Source of the DNA: Rhodocyclales bacterium
GTDB taxonomy: Bacteria > Pseudomonadota > Gammaproteobacteria > Burkholderiales > Rhodocyclaceae
Direction: 5' to 3'
NCBI GenBank assembly: GCA_016183655.1
Contig: JACPEH010000014.1
Coordinates: forward strand, 1 to 36,315
Length of the DNA stretch: 36,315 nt
Positions 1-7,995 of this stretch are shown piece after piece. The number at the start of each line of letters is the position of its first letter. Position 1 is the first letter of the stretch. The notes below the pieces were generated by a model. It saw nothing but the letters and a program-made list of their open reading frames with translations. It did not search any database and was not told the DNA's origin. The translations under genes were made by a program, and so were the position numbers.

Positions 1-655
1 GCCCCTCCCGTCATTCCGGCGAAAGCCGGAATTCAGGGAACGGGGAGATTGCGCTTGGCGCAGCAGCAGCCCGGCCGGCCGCAACTGGATTCCGGGTCAA
101 GCCAGGAATGACGAGGGCATGGCGAAGCCGGCGGGCATGGTGGCGGCACATGCCGCACCTCGGCCACCAATCAGCCCGCCCACGCCGCTCCCCGTCATTC
201 CGGCGAAAGCCGGAATCCAGGGAACGGGGAGATTGCGCTTGGCGCAGCAGCAGCCTGGCCAGCCGCAACTGGATTCCGGGTCAAGCCCGGAATGACGGGG
301 GCGTGGCGAAGCCGGCGGGCATGATGGCGGCACATGCCGCACCTCGGCCACGAGTCAGCCCGCCCGCACCGCTCCCCCGTCATTCCGGCGAAAGCCGGAA
401 TCCAGGGAACGGGGGGATTGCGCTTGGCGTAGCAGCAGCCCGGCCGGCCGCAACTGGATTCCGGGTCAAGCCCGGAATGACGGGGCGTGGCGAAGCCGGC
501 GGGCATGGTGGCGGCACATGCCGCACCTCGGCCACCAATCAGCCCGCCCGCACCGCTCCCCCGTCATTCCGGCGAAAGCCGGAATCCAGGGAAAAGGGGG
601 CTTGCGCTTGGCGCAGCAGCAGCCCGGCCGGCCGCAACCGGATTCCGGGGCCGAA
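1..655. repeat. Tandem array of about 184-bp palindromic repeats
   Basis: The motif GTCATTCCGGCGAAAGCCGG starts at 10, 194, 379 and 563, so the period is 184-185 bp with about 3.5 copies; the array runs off the left edge. Each unit has a left arm (CATTCCGGCGAAAGCCGGAATCCAGG) followed about 75 bp later by an arm ending in CCGGAATGACGGGG, which can pair with the first. ORFs reading through the array are repeat translations, not genes. The same palindrome core recurs at 7590-7790, 10903-11107, 14626-15145, 16829-17012, 18607-19441 and 22920-22955. The last copy is degenerate and ends about 70 bp before the panE start. Confidence 0.9.
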
Positions 656-726
656 CCAGCCCTTCCGCGACCCGGCCGGCTTCGGCAATATGTACGGAAT
701 CCCCAATCGACGCAGGAGCCGCAGCA

Positions 727-1644
727 ATGAAGATCGCCATCATGGGCGCAGGTGCCGTCGGGTGCTACTACGGAGGCATGCTGGCGCGCGCCGGCCACGA
801 CGTGGTCCTGGTCGGCCGCCCGCAGCACGTCGACGCCATCCGCCGCCAGGGCCTGTTCATGGATACCCGCACGTTCCAGGAGCACGTCGCCGTCGGGGCC
901 GGCACCGACGCCGCCGCCGTGCGCGGCGCCGGGATCGTGCTCTGCTGCGTCAAATCCACCGACACGCAGGACGCCGCCCGCGCCATGGCCCCGCACCTGG
1001 CCGCCGACGCGCTGGTGCTGAGCCTGCAGAACGGCGTCGACAACGCCGGGCAACTGCAGGCCGAACTGGCGCAGCGGCAGGTGCGGATGGTACGAATAGC
1101 GCCGGCAGTGGTCTACGTCGCCACCGAGATGGCCGGGCCGGGCCACGTCAAGCACCACGGCCGCGGCGAACTGGTGGTCGGGCCGGCAACGCTCGGCGAC
1201 GAGCAGGCGCGGCAATTCGTCGCCGCCGGCATCCCCATCGTCGTCTCGGACAACGTCGCCGGCGCGCTGTGGTCGAAGCTGATCCTCAACTGCGCCTGGA
1301 ACGCCCTCTCGGCGATCACGCAGCTTCCCTACGGCGCGCTCTGGCAGGCCGCAGGCGTGCAGGCGGTGATGCGCGACGCGGTGGCGGAATGCCTGGCCGT
1401 GGCTCACGCGGAAGGGATCGTGGTACCGGGAAATGCATGGGACAACATCGTGCGCATCGCCGAGACGATGCCCGGCCAGCTCTCCTCGACCGCACAGGAC
1501 CTGGCGCGGAAGAAGCGGAGCGAGATCGACCACCTGAACGGCTACGTCGTCCGCAAGGGCGAAGCCCATGGTCTGGCGACGCCGGTCAATCGCACGCTGC
1601 ACACGCTGGTCAAGGTGATGGAAAATCGCATTCCTGCCGTGTAG
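727..1644 (+). CDS. panE: 2-dehydropantoate 2-reductase (ketopantoate reductase family)
   Basis: 305 residues, the usual length for this family, which reduces ketopantoate to pantoate with NADPH in coenzyme A synthesis (cytoplasmic). The N-terminus carries a Rossmann nucleotide site, GAGAVGCYYG (residues 7-16). The conserved LQNGVDN (100-106, Asn102), the catalytic lysine in WSKLILNCAWN (Lys184) and the C-terminal SEIDHLNGY active-site helix are all present. The ATG at 727 is chosen over upstream starts because AGGAG lies at 714-718, eight bases away, and upstream frame is repeat DNA. Paralogues of PanE in this family act on other 2-oxo acids, so the exact substrate is inference. An MFS transporter follows 90 bp downstream in the same direction. 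Confidence 0.82.
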   Translation: MKIAIMGAGAVGCYYGGMLARAGHDVVLVGRPQHVDAIRRQGLFMDTRTFQEHVAVGAGTDAAAVRGAGIVLCCVKSTDTQDAARAMAPHLAADALVLSLQNGVDNAGQLQAELAQRQVRMVRIAPAVVYVATEMAGPGHVKHHGRGELVVGPATLGDEQARQFVAAGIPIVVSDNVAGALWSKLILNCAWNALSAITQLPYGALWQAAGVQAVMRDAVAECLAVAHAEGIVVPGNAWDNIVRIAETMPGQLSSTAQDLARKKRSEIDHLNGYVVRKGEAHGLATPVNRTLHTLVKVMENRIPAV

Positions 1645-1734
1645 ACAGCCGGGCCGGGGACGACGGCCGGCGCAACTCCATTTCCCGGCGCATCGAAGCC
1701 GCCCCGACAGGCCCTTGTTGCCAAGCTCCCAACC

Positions 1735-2949
1735 ATGACGAAGCCCCCCCTCGCCGAACTGTTCGCCCAGCGCCAATTCACCTGCTTCTGGCTGGCCCGC
1801 CTGTCCGCCATGCTGGCGCAGCAGATGCTGATGGTGGCTGTCGCCTGGCAGCTCTACGACATCACCGGCAGCGCCTGGGATCTCGGCCTGGTCGGCCTGT
1901 TCCAGTTCGTGCCGGCGCTGCTGCTGACGCTGCCCGCCGGCCATCTGGTCGACAAACTGCGGCGCGGCCGGATTTTCGCCATGTGTGTCCTGACGCAGGG
2001 GCTGGTGGCGCTCATCCTGCTGCTCGCCACCGGCAAGGGCTTCATTTCCCGGGAACTGATCTTCGGCCTGTCCGTCGTGCTCGGCGCCTGCCGCGCCTTT
2101 CAGATGCCGACCCAGCAGGCACTGGTGCCCATGCTCGTCCCCACCGCATTGCTGGAGCGCGCCATCACACTCGCCACGACCGGCATGCAGGCCGCCGTCA
2201 TCTGCGGCCCGGCCCTTGGCGGCGCCATCTACGTGGCCGGCGCCGACAGGGTGTACGGCACCTGCAGCGGGCTGATGCTGCTGGCGTTCCTGCTGATGCA
2301 GGGGGTTCATGACCGCTATCAGCCCTCGCCGGAAAAGACCTCGCTGCGCAGCATCCTGGCCGGCGTCGCCTTCGTCTGGAACAACAAGCTGCTGCTGGGT
2401 GCCACGTCGCTCGATCTCTTCGCGGTCCTGCTCGGCGGCGCCACGGCGCTGCTGCCGATCTACGCACGCGACATCCTGCACACCGGGCCGCAGGGGCTGG
2501 GACTGCTGCGCGCGGCCCCGGCCGCCGGCGCCCTGCTGATGTCGGTCATCCTGCTGCGCTGGCCCATTCAACGAAAAGTCGGCCCCTGGCTGATGAGTTC
2601 GGTGGCCATATTCGGGCTGGCGACCGTGGTCTTCGGGCTGTCCGAACATTTTGTGCTGTCGCTGATCGCGCTGGCCGTCACCGGCGCCTTCGACAACATC
2701 AGCGTCGTCATGCGCCAGACCCTCGTGCAGATCGAAACCCCCAACGAAATCCGTGGCCGGGTATCGGCGGTCAATTCGATCTTCATCGGCGCCTCAAACC
2801 AGCTCGGCGAATTCGAATCCGGCGCCACCGCCGCCCTGTTCGGCCCGGTGGGTTCCGTGGTGATGGGCGGGGTCGGCACCCTGCTGGTGTCCGCCGCGTG
2901 GCTGCGGCTGTTTCCGGCGCTGGCGAGGCGCGACCGGATGCGGGGTTGA
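1735..2949 (+). CDS. MFS transporter (EntS/DHA3-like)
   Basis: 404 residues with about 12 hydrophobic segments starting at residue 19, consistent with a major facilitator superfamily permease of the inner membrane. The loop after helix 2 reads GHLVDKLRRGRIF (about residues 73-85), the MFS A-motif region with the G-x-x-x-D-(R/K)-x-x-R-R pattern slightly altered. The helices 10-11 region has IRGRVSAVNSIFIGASNQLGE, typical of the EntS/DHA3 branch that exports siderophores or drugs. The substrate cannot be told from sequence. It may be cotranscribed with panE (90-bp gap, no terminator seen). The start is the ATG at 1735; the preceding SD sequence is weak. Confidence 0.8.
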   Translation: MTKPPLAELFAQRQFTCFWLARLSAMLAQQMLMVAVAWQLYDITGSAWDLGLVGLFQFVPALLLTLPAGHLVDKLRRGRIFAMCVLTQGLVALILLLATGKGFISRELIFGLSVVLGACRAFQMPTQQALVPMLVPTALLERAITLATTGMQAAVICGPALGGAIYVAGADRVYGTCSGLMLLAFLLMQGVHDRYQPSPEKTSLRSILAGVAFVWNNKLLLGATSLDLFAVLLGGATALLPIYARDILHTGPQGLGLLRAAPAAGALLMSVILLRWPIQRKVGPWLMSSVAIFGLATVVFGLSEHFVLSLIALAVTGAFDNISVVMRQTLVQIETPNEIRGRVSAVNSIFIGASNQLGEFESGATAALFGPVGSVVMGGVGTLLVSAAWLRLFPALARRDRMRG

Positions 2950-3040
2950 GGGTTGCGGTTTCGGTATCGTCATCCGGCGCGGCAATGGGCGCCCCTTGGT
3001 GCTGCCGGTTCATCAACCAGAGAAACACACCGCGACAACA

Positions 3041-3097
3041 TGTCGAATTTTTCGTCATGAATCGACAAACAGAGCCATTGTGTCGATTGCCTCGACA
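3041..3097. promoter_or_regulatory. Cluster of TGTCGA/TCGACA half-sites (orphan operator)
   Basis: Four 6-bp half-sites alternate in orientation: TGTCGA at 3041, TCGACA at 3062, TGTCGA at 3081 and TCGACA at 3092. The last two form a perfect inverted repeat with a 5-bp spacer; the first two form one with a 15-bp spacer. This looks like binding sites for a dimeric regulator upstream of the broken ATPase at 3178. No regulator gene is adjacent. Confidence 0.4.
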
Positions 3098-3132
3098 CTC
3101 TATCGCAGAGGGGCGGACCAATACCACGGCTG

Positions 3133-3171
3133 TTTTACAAACGTAAAATCGTCCATTGAACGGACGATTTT
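3133..3171. promoter_or_regulatory. Two nested inverted repeats before the ATPase stub
   Basis: TTTTAC (3133-3138) pairs with GTAAAA (3143-3148). AAAATCGTCC (3145-3154) pairs perfectly with GGACGATTTT (3162-3171) around a 7-base spacer. The second repeat ends 6 bases before the ATG at 3178, so it covers the place of the ribosome binding site. It could be an operator or a translational hairpin. Confidence 0.45.
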
Positions 3172-3177
3172 CATGCC

Positions 3178-3303
3178 ATGAATGCCGTACCCCTGCAGAC
3201 CGACGCCCTGGCCGATACGCCGGTGGTTTTCCTCAACGGCGCCCGTCAGACGGGCACTCTCAGCCTTCTTCCTTTCGTGCCGCACACTACCCCATCGGCT
3301 TAA
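3178..3303 (+). pseudogene. N-terminal stub of an AAA ATPase (DUF4143 type)
   Basis: The 41-codon reading frame begins MNAVPLQTDALADTPVVFL and reaches NGARQTG, the start of the Walker A loop seen in archaeal/bacterial ATPases with a DUF4143 C-terminus (family pattern NGARQTGKSTL). The expected lysine is missing: the sequence goes straight to TLSLLPFVPHTT and stops at 3301-3303. Intact members are roughly 380-430 residues, so about 90% of the gene is gone. The upstream operator-like repeats survive. I infer a deletion or recombination remnant in an accessory island. Alternative: a chance short frame, but the match to the family start is hard to explain that way. Confidence 0.6.
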
Positions 3304-3394
3304 GGTAGCGCCATGGGGGCCTGGCTGCTTTAATTCCCTGTGTAGTGCATGAACTTGATGAAGAAAGCTCGACCACGGCCCCTTTACCCTACAG

Positions 3395-3430
3395 AAGGCG
3401 CCTGTTTGGCATACAGGCAGGCGCCTTTTA
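3395..3430. terminator. Hairpin terminator, possibly bidirectional
   Basis: AAGGCGCCTG (3395-3404) and CAGGCGCCTT (3418-3427) form a perfect 10-bp GC-rich stem with a 13-base loop, followed by TTTA on the plus strand. On the minus strand it lies just after the stop codon (3435) of the small secreted protein, so it probably ends that unit. The T-tract is short in both directions. Confidence 0.6.
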
Positions 3431-3434
3431 AAGT

Positions 3435-3575
3435 TTAATGACAGTGGACAGTGCCAGTGCTGTTATCCATATGGCAGCACTGCCCCGGAGGTGAGCTTTT
3501 CCGACAGCCACCACCATGAGCCAAGGCGACGCTACTGGCAAATGTCAGCGCTAGTACAACGATCAATGTCTTCAT
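3435..3575 (-). CDS. Small secreted His/Cys-rich protein (46 aa, YHYH-like)
   Basis: A 46-residue frame starting with an ATG at 3575 and ending with TAA at 3437-3435. Residues 1-19 (MKTLIVVLALTFASSVALA) form a clear signal peptide with an AxA-type cleavage site. The mature part starts HGGGCRKSSPPGQCCHMDN and ends GTVHCH. The pattern of an N-terminal HGGG and a C-terminal (Y/V)HCH resembles the short YHYH-domain proteins of proteobacteria, thought to be extracytoplasmic metal-binding peptides. GGAGG lies 7 bases before the ATG. The J-domain gene ends 112 bp upstream on the same strand, so the two may be cotranscribed. The function is unknown; too short for most gene callers. Confidence 0.72.
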   Translation of the reverse strand: MKTLIVVLALTFASSVALAHGGGCRKSSPPGQCCHMDNSTGTVHCH

Positions 3576-3687
3576 AAATTGCCTCCACGCCCTGGTAAGT
3601 GGTATCGGCTAAGTACTGGGCGCATTAAGCACCTAGCTTGGCATCAGTGATGGGTGGCTAACATCGGCGAGGGGGGCAGTGTTCAAA

Positions 3688-4665
3688 TTAAAACTCCGCT
3701 TCAGATAGAACATAGGTTTGCATGTTTCCGTTTTGCACCTTGTACAACGTCATGGTGATATTGCTGAACTGTGTGCTGGCATAGCTTGGGATTTCTTCAA
3801 GACTAAATGCCTCAGAGCGTGAAAGGCCTCCGTTGCTAAGGTCGCGGTAGCGAATGTCGTAGCTCCCTGCAGTGACCTTATTTAAGGTGAAGCTGCCAAA
3901 TGCAGATATATAGAACTGACGAACTGGATAAGCCTGTTTGCCATCCAGAGAAACTAACTTAACAAAAACATCGAAGTCGTTTCGGCTGTTATCTACAGTT
4001 ACCGTTGATAATCCATCAGCATGTAGCCGTTGATAGCCCTTGACGTAACCTGATGCTATTGGCCAAGGCTGTCCATTTGGGGCTGCGCTGGGTCTCACAT
4101 ACTCAGGACGGACAGGCGCAGGACTGTTGGAAACAAGTTCACTTCCTCGCCAGCCTGGTTTCACATACTCAGGACGGACAGGAGCAGGATTGGCTTGATA
4201 TGGTTTTGGTCCTGGAGGTGGCGGGCTTTTCCCTCCGAACAGGTCAATAGCACTGCCAATAACCCAAATAGCGCCGATTGCGGCACCAATACCAATAGCG
4301 TAAGAAAGTACTTGTATAACAAGCCACTTAATGAGATTGAATACTGGTACAAAAAGCTTGAGCAACGCTGAGTGTTGAGCGGAATATTGAGCAGTTGCGA
4401 GGGGAGCCTGATTTGTTTGATTGTTGAGCGGGGTCGCGGCTTCCATTTCGGCAATCCATCGATCATGCTCTCGACGTTTTTCGGGGTCGGACAATACGTC
4501 GTACGAAGTGTTGATGATCGCCATGATTCGAGAGGCCTCAGCATTCCCTGGATTTCTGTCTGGATGAAATCTCTGTGAAAGCGTCTTGTATGCCGCACGT
4601 ATGACGTCGGGAGGAGCGTTACGCGCCACCTTGAGATTATCGTAATGGGTATGTACCTGAGCCAT
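3688..4665 (-). CDS. Membrane-anchored J-domain (DnaJ-like) protein
   Basis: 325 residues. An N-terminal J domain (about 1-70) carries the HPD tripeptide in SQRFHPDRNPGN, the motif that stimulates DnaK ATPase activity. A linker follows, then one or two hydrophobic segments (about 105-150) that should anchor it in the membrane. Next is a proline-rich linker with an imperfect duplication of PAPVRPEYVKP / PAPVRPEYVRP. The C-terminal 120 residues (from about 205) look like a beta-rich domain I do not recognise. There are no Gly/Phe or zinc-finger regions, so this is a type III J protein rather than DnaJ itself. Base composition is far less GC-rich than in the flanking genes, so recent transfer is likely. 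No chaperone gene is next to it. Confidence 0.8.
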   Translation of the reverse strand: MAQVHTHYDNLKVARNAPPDVIRAAYKTLSQRFHPDRNPGNAEASRIMAIINTSYDVLSDPEKRREHDRWIAEMEAATPLNNQTNQAPLATAQYSAQHSALLKLFVPVFNLIKWLVIQVLSYAIGIGAAIGAIWVIGSAIDLFGGKSPPPPGPKPYQANPAPVRPEYVKPGWRGSELVSNSPAPVRPEYVRPSAAPNGQPWPIASGYVKGYQRLHADGLSTVTVDNSRNDFDVFVKLVSLDGKQAYPVRQFYISAFGSFTLNKVTAGSYDIRYRDLSNGGLSRSEAFSLEEIPSYASTQFSNITMTLYKVQNGNMQTYVLSEAEF

Positions 4666-5146
4666 GCACGTCGAGCCTATCTGTAGATGGATGTCTCAGT
4701 AGCCAAACCTGCTGTCGCACTGCGTATAAACCGATCCAACGCGGCGTTCCGAATAACTTCACTTACCCGGCTTTGAGCAAGGCTCGGCGAACGCTTTAAA
4801 GATAGACGGCTTGCTGACGGGGCGCCACCAGCACAACATCATTTTCGTACCGGAAGGCAAACCGCTCGTCATTCAACGTGAGCCTGGGGCTGTCCACGGA
4901 ATTCGGCGAGCTTCGTTCCCACTACCCGTTACAGGCTGCCTCCCTGACAACGGCGCGCGTCAAGATAGCTGCCGCCTCGGTCATGCAGTCAAAGGCTGTG
5001 TATCCGTCGCACGGGATGTCATGGTGACCGCCAAGTTGCGTTCCGGGTTGAGGGTCACCGCTCCGATAGCACGCGTCAGGCGCGAAGACGCAGCGCCCCC
5101 ACGTCCAAGCCCGCAGGACGCACTGCCTGACCATTCCCGCAATGCG
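4666..5146. other. Gap of 481 bp, no gene recognised
   Basis: Intermediate GC content. Short frames occur on both strands, but none has a convincing start, ribosome site or family resemblance, and the longest plus-strand one continues as an antisense frame across msrA. This may be degraded DNA at the edge of the island. Confidence 0.4.
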
Positions 5147-5674
5147 CTATCCGCCGCCCTTCGCGCCTCGCTGCGGCAGCACCCAGTGAGCGCGGGGAAA
5201 GTGGCAGGTGTAACCGCCGGGATGGCGTTCGAGATAGTCCTGGTGCTCCGGCTCCGCTTCCCAGAAATCGCCGGCCGCTTCGACCTCGGTCACCACCTTG
5301 CCCGGCCAGAGGCCGGAGGCATCGACGTCGGCGATGGTGTCCTCCGCGATCTGCCGCTGGCGCTCGTCGACGTAGTAGATCGCCGAGCGATACGACGGCC
5401 CGTTGTCGTTGCCCTGGCGGTTGCGGGTCGTCGGGTCGTGGATCTGGAAGAAGAATTCCAGCAGGCGCCGGTAGCTCAGCCGTTCCGGGTCGAAGTGGAT
5501 CTCGATTCCCTCGGCGTGGCTGCCGTGGTGGCGATAGGTGGCGCGGGGCACGTCGCCGCCGGTGTAGCCGACGCGCGTGGACAGCACCCCCGGCAGGCGG
5601 CGGATCAGCTCCTGCATGCCCCAGAAGCAGCCGCCGGCGAGGACGGCGCGTTCCGAATGTTCCAGATTCGCCAT
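5147..5674 (-). CDS. msrA: Peptide methionine (S)-S-oxide reductase MsrA
   Basis: 175 residues; reduces the S-epimer of methionine sulfoxide in proteins. The signature AGGCFWG (13-19) holds the nucleophile Cys16. Other hallmarks present are [39 protein letters not shown] and YRSAIYY. A cysteine in GGYTCHFPR near the C-terminus is the likely resolving residue. The ATG at 5674 overlaps the msrB stop in a TGATG junction, which indicates translational coupling; a GTG one codon upstream is the less likely start. The last residues (RGAKGGG) are short for the family but the domain is complete. Cytoplasmic: no signal peptide. Confidence 0.95.
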   Translation of the reverse strand: MANLEHSERAVLAGGCFWGMQELIRRLPGVLSTRVGYTGGDVPRATYRHHGSHAEGIEIHFDPERLSYRRLLEFFFQIHDPTTRNRQGNDNGPSYRSAIYYVDERQRQIAEDTIADVDASGLWPGKVVTEVEAAGDFWEAEPEHQDYLERHPGGYTCHFPRAHWVLPQRGAKGGG

Positions 5675-6120
5675 CACGCCACCTCCACCTGGTCGATGTA
5701 CTCGCCGTAGCCCGCGGCTTCCATCTGCTCAAGCGGGATGAAGCGCAGCGCGGCCGAATTGATGCAGTAGCGCAGGCCGCCGCGATCGCGCGGACCATCC
5801 GGGAAGACGTGCCCGAGGTGGCTGTCGCCGTGGGTCGAGCGGACTTCGGTGCGGTCCATGCCGTGGCTGGTGTCGTGCAGTTCGTTCACGAAGGCCGGCA
5901 CGATCGGCTTGCTGAAGCTGGGCCAGCCGCAGCCCGAGTCGAACTTGTCGCTCGACGCGAACAAGGGTTCGCCGGAGACGACGTCGACGTAGATTCCCGG
6001 CGCGTGATGGTGAAGGTACTCGCCGGTGCCCGGGTATTCGGTGCCGCTCTGCTGGGTGACCCGATATTGCTCGGGGGTCAGCGCGGCGATCGCGGCTTCG
6101 TTTCTGCTGTAGCGTTTCAT
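5674..6120 (-). CDS. msrB: Peptide methionine (R)-S-oxide reductase MsrB
   Basis: 148 residues; reduces the R-epimer of methionine sulfoxide. [10 protein letters not shown] (60-69, Cys64) and the catalytic [11 protein letters not shown] (117-127, Cys119) are present, as is [14 protein letters not shown]. The paired CxxC zinc ligands found in many MsrB proteins are absent (the position reads [10 protein letters not shown]), so this is a zinc-free form. The ATG at 6120 is preferred because AGAGAGGG sits just upstream; a longer frame to 6219 lacks family similarity. It is the first gene of a two-gene oxidative-damage repair operon with msrA. Confidence 0.94.
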   Translation of the reverse strand: MKRYSRNEAAIAALTPEQYRVTQQSGTEYPGTGEYLHHHAPGIYVDVVSGEPLFASSDKFDSGCGWPSFSKPIVPAFVNELHDTSHGMDRTEVRSTHGDSHLGHVFPDGPRDRGGLRYCINSAALRFIPLEQMEAAGYGEYIDQVEVA

Positions 6121-6260
6121 GGTGCCCTCTCTCCGTTGCGGTGTGTGACAGCCGGCAGCGGCTTTTGATTCCGTGCGATTTCGCGGCCGCTCTATGCTTT
6201 GTCGCTGGCGGCACGGCAAACCTTACCCCCCCGCCAACAGCGACCGACGGTCGCAGCGCA

Positions 6261-6327
6261 CAAACTTATTTAACAAAACGAGAAATTATTTAATAATAAG
6301 ATTCCTTATTAAAGGTACGTCTGCCCC
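6261..6327 (+). promoter_or_regulatory. AT-rich palindromic promoter/operator of fic
   Basis: A sudden AT-rich block in GC-rich DNA. TTTAATAA (6289-6296) and TTATTAAA (6306-6313) form a perfect 8-bp inverted repeat with a 9-base spacer; TTATTTAA also occurs twice in direct order (6267 and 6287). It contains several possible -10 elements. AAAGG at 6311-6315 is the only SD-like run and lies 12 bases before the ATG, inside the palindrome. A regulator bound here could block both transcription and translation; the Fic protein's own winged helix is a candidate. Confidence 0.5.
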
Positions 6328-7500
6328 ATGCAACGCGATACCACCGGCTATTACGCCCCCGGCACCGCAGGCGGCGAAACCGTGCGCGCCTTCGTACCGC
6401 ATCCGCTACCGCCCGTGCCGGCGATCGACTTGAGCGGCGCGCGCCAGCAACTGCTGGAGCAGGCCAGCCTGGCCGTGGGCAGGCTCGACAGCGTCAGCAC
6501 CCTGTTGCCCGACCCGCAGCTTTTCCTCTATGCCTACGTGCGACGCGAAGCCGTGCTGTCGTCGCAGATCGAGGGCACCCAATCCTCCCTGAACGACCTG
6601 CTGTTGTTCGAACTGGACGAAGCCCCCGGCGTCCCCTTCGACGACGTGCAGGAGGTCAGCAACTACATTGCCGCACTCGAACACGGCATGGCCCGCTTGC
6701 GCCAAGGTTTCCCCTTGTGCAACCGGCTGCTGCGCGAGATGCACAGCCACCTGATGGCCAAGGGCCGGGGTAGCGACAAGCACCCCGGCGAATTCCGCCG
6801 CAGCCAGAACTGGATCGGCGGCACCCGCCCCGGCAACGCACGCTTCGTACCGGCACCGCCGCAGGAAGTGGAAGCCTGCATGGCCGCGCTGGAAGCCTTC
6901 CTGCATGCAGAGAACGACGGCCTGCCCACCCTGCTGCGTGCCGCGCTGGCCCATGTCCAGTTCGAAACCATCCACCCATTTCTCGACGGCAACGGCCGCC
7001 TGGGCCGCCTGCTCATCGCCCTGCAGCTGCACCACGGCCGCCTGCTCAGCCAGCCCCTGCTCTACCTGAGCCTCTACTTCAAGCAGCACCGCAGCCTGTA
7101 TTACGACCTGCTCGACCGCGTGCGTACCCACGGCGATTGGGAGGCCTGGGTCGATTTCTTTCTGGAAGGCGTGCAGCAAACCGCCAGCGGCGCCGTGGAC
7201 ACCGCGCAACGCCTCGGCAAACTATTTGCACAGGATCGCCAGCGTGTGCAGGCCAGCGGCTCGACTGCCGCCACCGGCAGCGCCGTGCGCGTGCTCGACT
7301 GCCTGCGCCAGCGCCCTTTGTCCAACCTGAAATATCTTGCCGCCGACAGCGGCCTGAGTTTCCCCACTGCGGCCAAGGCAGTGCAAACCCTGGTCAAGCT
7401 GGGTGTGATGCATGAACTCACCGGCCAGCGCCGCAACCGCGTGTTCGCCTACAGCGCCTACCTGGATATCCTGAACGAAGAGGGGGCGCCGCTGCGGTGA
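6328..7500 (+). CDS. Fic family protein, class II, with C-terminal winged helix
   Basis: 390 residues. The Fic core motif HPFLDGNGRLGR (216-227) matches HxFx(D/E)GNGRxxR, so all residues for AMP transfer from ATP to a hydroxyl side chain are present. An N-terminal Fic_N region carries the autoinhibitory helix with SSQIEGT, fitting (S/T)xxxE(G/N) at Ser78/Glu82/Gly83, which makes it a self-inhibited class II enzyme. The C-terminus (about 320-390; LAADSGLSFPTAAKAVQTL) looks like a winged helix, suggesting DNA binding or autoregulation. The target protein is unknown. Related genes are scattered accessory genes thought to act in stress or as toxin-like modules; no separate antitoxin gene is adjacent, as expected when inhibition is built in. 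Translated in GC-rich codons despite its AT-rich promoter. Confidence 0.92.
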   Translation: MQRDTTGYYAPGTAGGETVRAFVPHPLPPVPAIDLSGARQQLLEQASLAVGRLDSVSTLLPDPQLFLYAYVRREAVLSSQIEGTQSSLNDLLLFELDEAPGVPFDDVQEVSNYIAALEHGMARLRQGFPLCNRLLREMHSHLMAKGRGSDKHPGEFRRSQNWIGGTRPGNARFVPAPPQEVEACMAALEAFLHAENDGLPTLLRAALAHVQFETIHPFLDGNGRLGRLLIALQLHHGRLLSQPLLYLSLYFKQHRSLYYDLLDRVRTHGDWEAWVDFFLEGVQQTASGAVDTAQRLGKLFAQDRQRVQASGSTAATGSAVRVLDCLRQRPLSNLKYLAADSGLSFPTAAKAVQTLVKLGVMHELTGQRRNRVFAYSAYLDILNEEGAPLR

Positions 7501-7589
7501 GCGGCATGGTGAGAGGACGGGGTTATGCGACAGGGGTAGCTTCGTTTTTCTAGCCGAATCGAAGCTGACCCTTATTGCTCTCTTATTGC

Positions 7590-7790
7590 TGTCGAGCCCG
7601 CCGCCTGGATTCCGGGTCAAGCCCGGAATGACGGGGGGAACATGACAGGCAGCCGGCCTAAATCGCGCTCCCGCCGTCATTCCGGGGCCGCGCAGCGGAA
7701 CCCGGAATCCAGGGGAAGTCCCTAGCCCGTCGATGGTCTTGCACTCCCTTCGGTCGGATTCCGGGTCAAGCCCGGTATGACGGGGTTAAC
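7590..7790. repeat. Two to three dispersed ATTCCGG palindromes
   Basis: Arms read GGATTCCGGGTCAAGCCCGG (about 7600 and 7758) and GTCATTCCGGGGCCGCGCAG (about 7677). Each arm ends in GGAATGACGGGG or its variant, so neighbouring arms can pair. No gene is seen between 7501 and 8103. A short run TTATTGCTCTCTTATTGCTG at 7573 is a small direct repeat. Confidence 0.8.
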
Positions 7791-7949
7791 TCAGCCGAAT
7801 CCGGGGTGACTGACTGCTCGCGGAAGCAAGCGAGCGGCGACGCCCGCGATGAGCGGATTCCGCGCATCGCGCCGCGGCAATGCCGAGCGCTTTCCGCTCA
7901 GCCGCGCCGCGCAGGGCGCTCAGCGCCGCACGAAAAATTCCGCCGATGG

Positions 7950-7980
7950 CCGGAAAAGCCCGCCAGCAGGGCTTTTCCGG
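7950..7980. promoter_or_regulatory. 12-bp perfect inverted repeat upstream of the sigma-54 promoter
   Basis: CCGGAAAAGCCC (7950-7961) and GGGCTTTTCCGG (7969-7980) are perfectly complementary around a 7-base spacer. There is no T-tract after it, so it is not a normal terminator. It ends 15 bp before the -24 box at 7996. It could be an activator or repressor site. Confidence 0.45.
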
Positions 7981-7995
7981 CTCGCGCCGCGGCGC

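Noticed and set aside
108..2312. Long plus-strand frame of 734 codons, and a similar minus-strand frame 466-2649
   Set aside because: They run through repeats and antisense or out of frame across panE and the MFS gene; Arg/Ala/Gly-rich translations typical of high-GC shadow frames.
2950..5146. The J-domain island as another integron cassette
   Set aside because: No RYYYAAC/GTTRRRY pair with a stem was found at its edges.
4811..5710. Plus-strand frame of 299 codons
   Set aside because: Its second half is antisense to msrA, which has all family motifs; the first part has no recognisable similarity or ribosome site.
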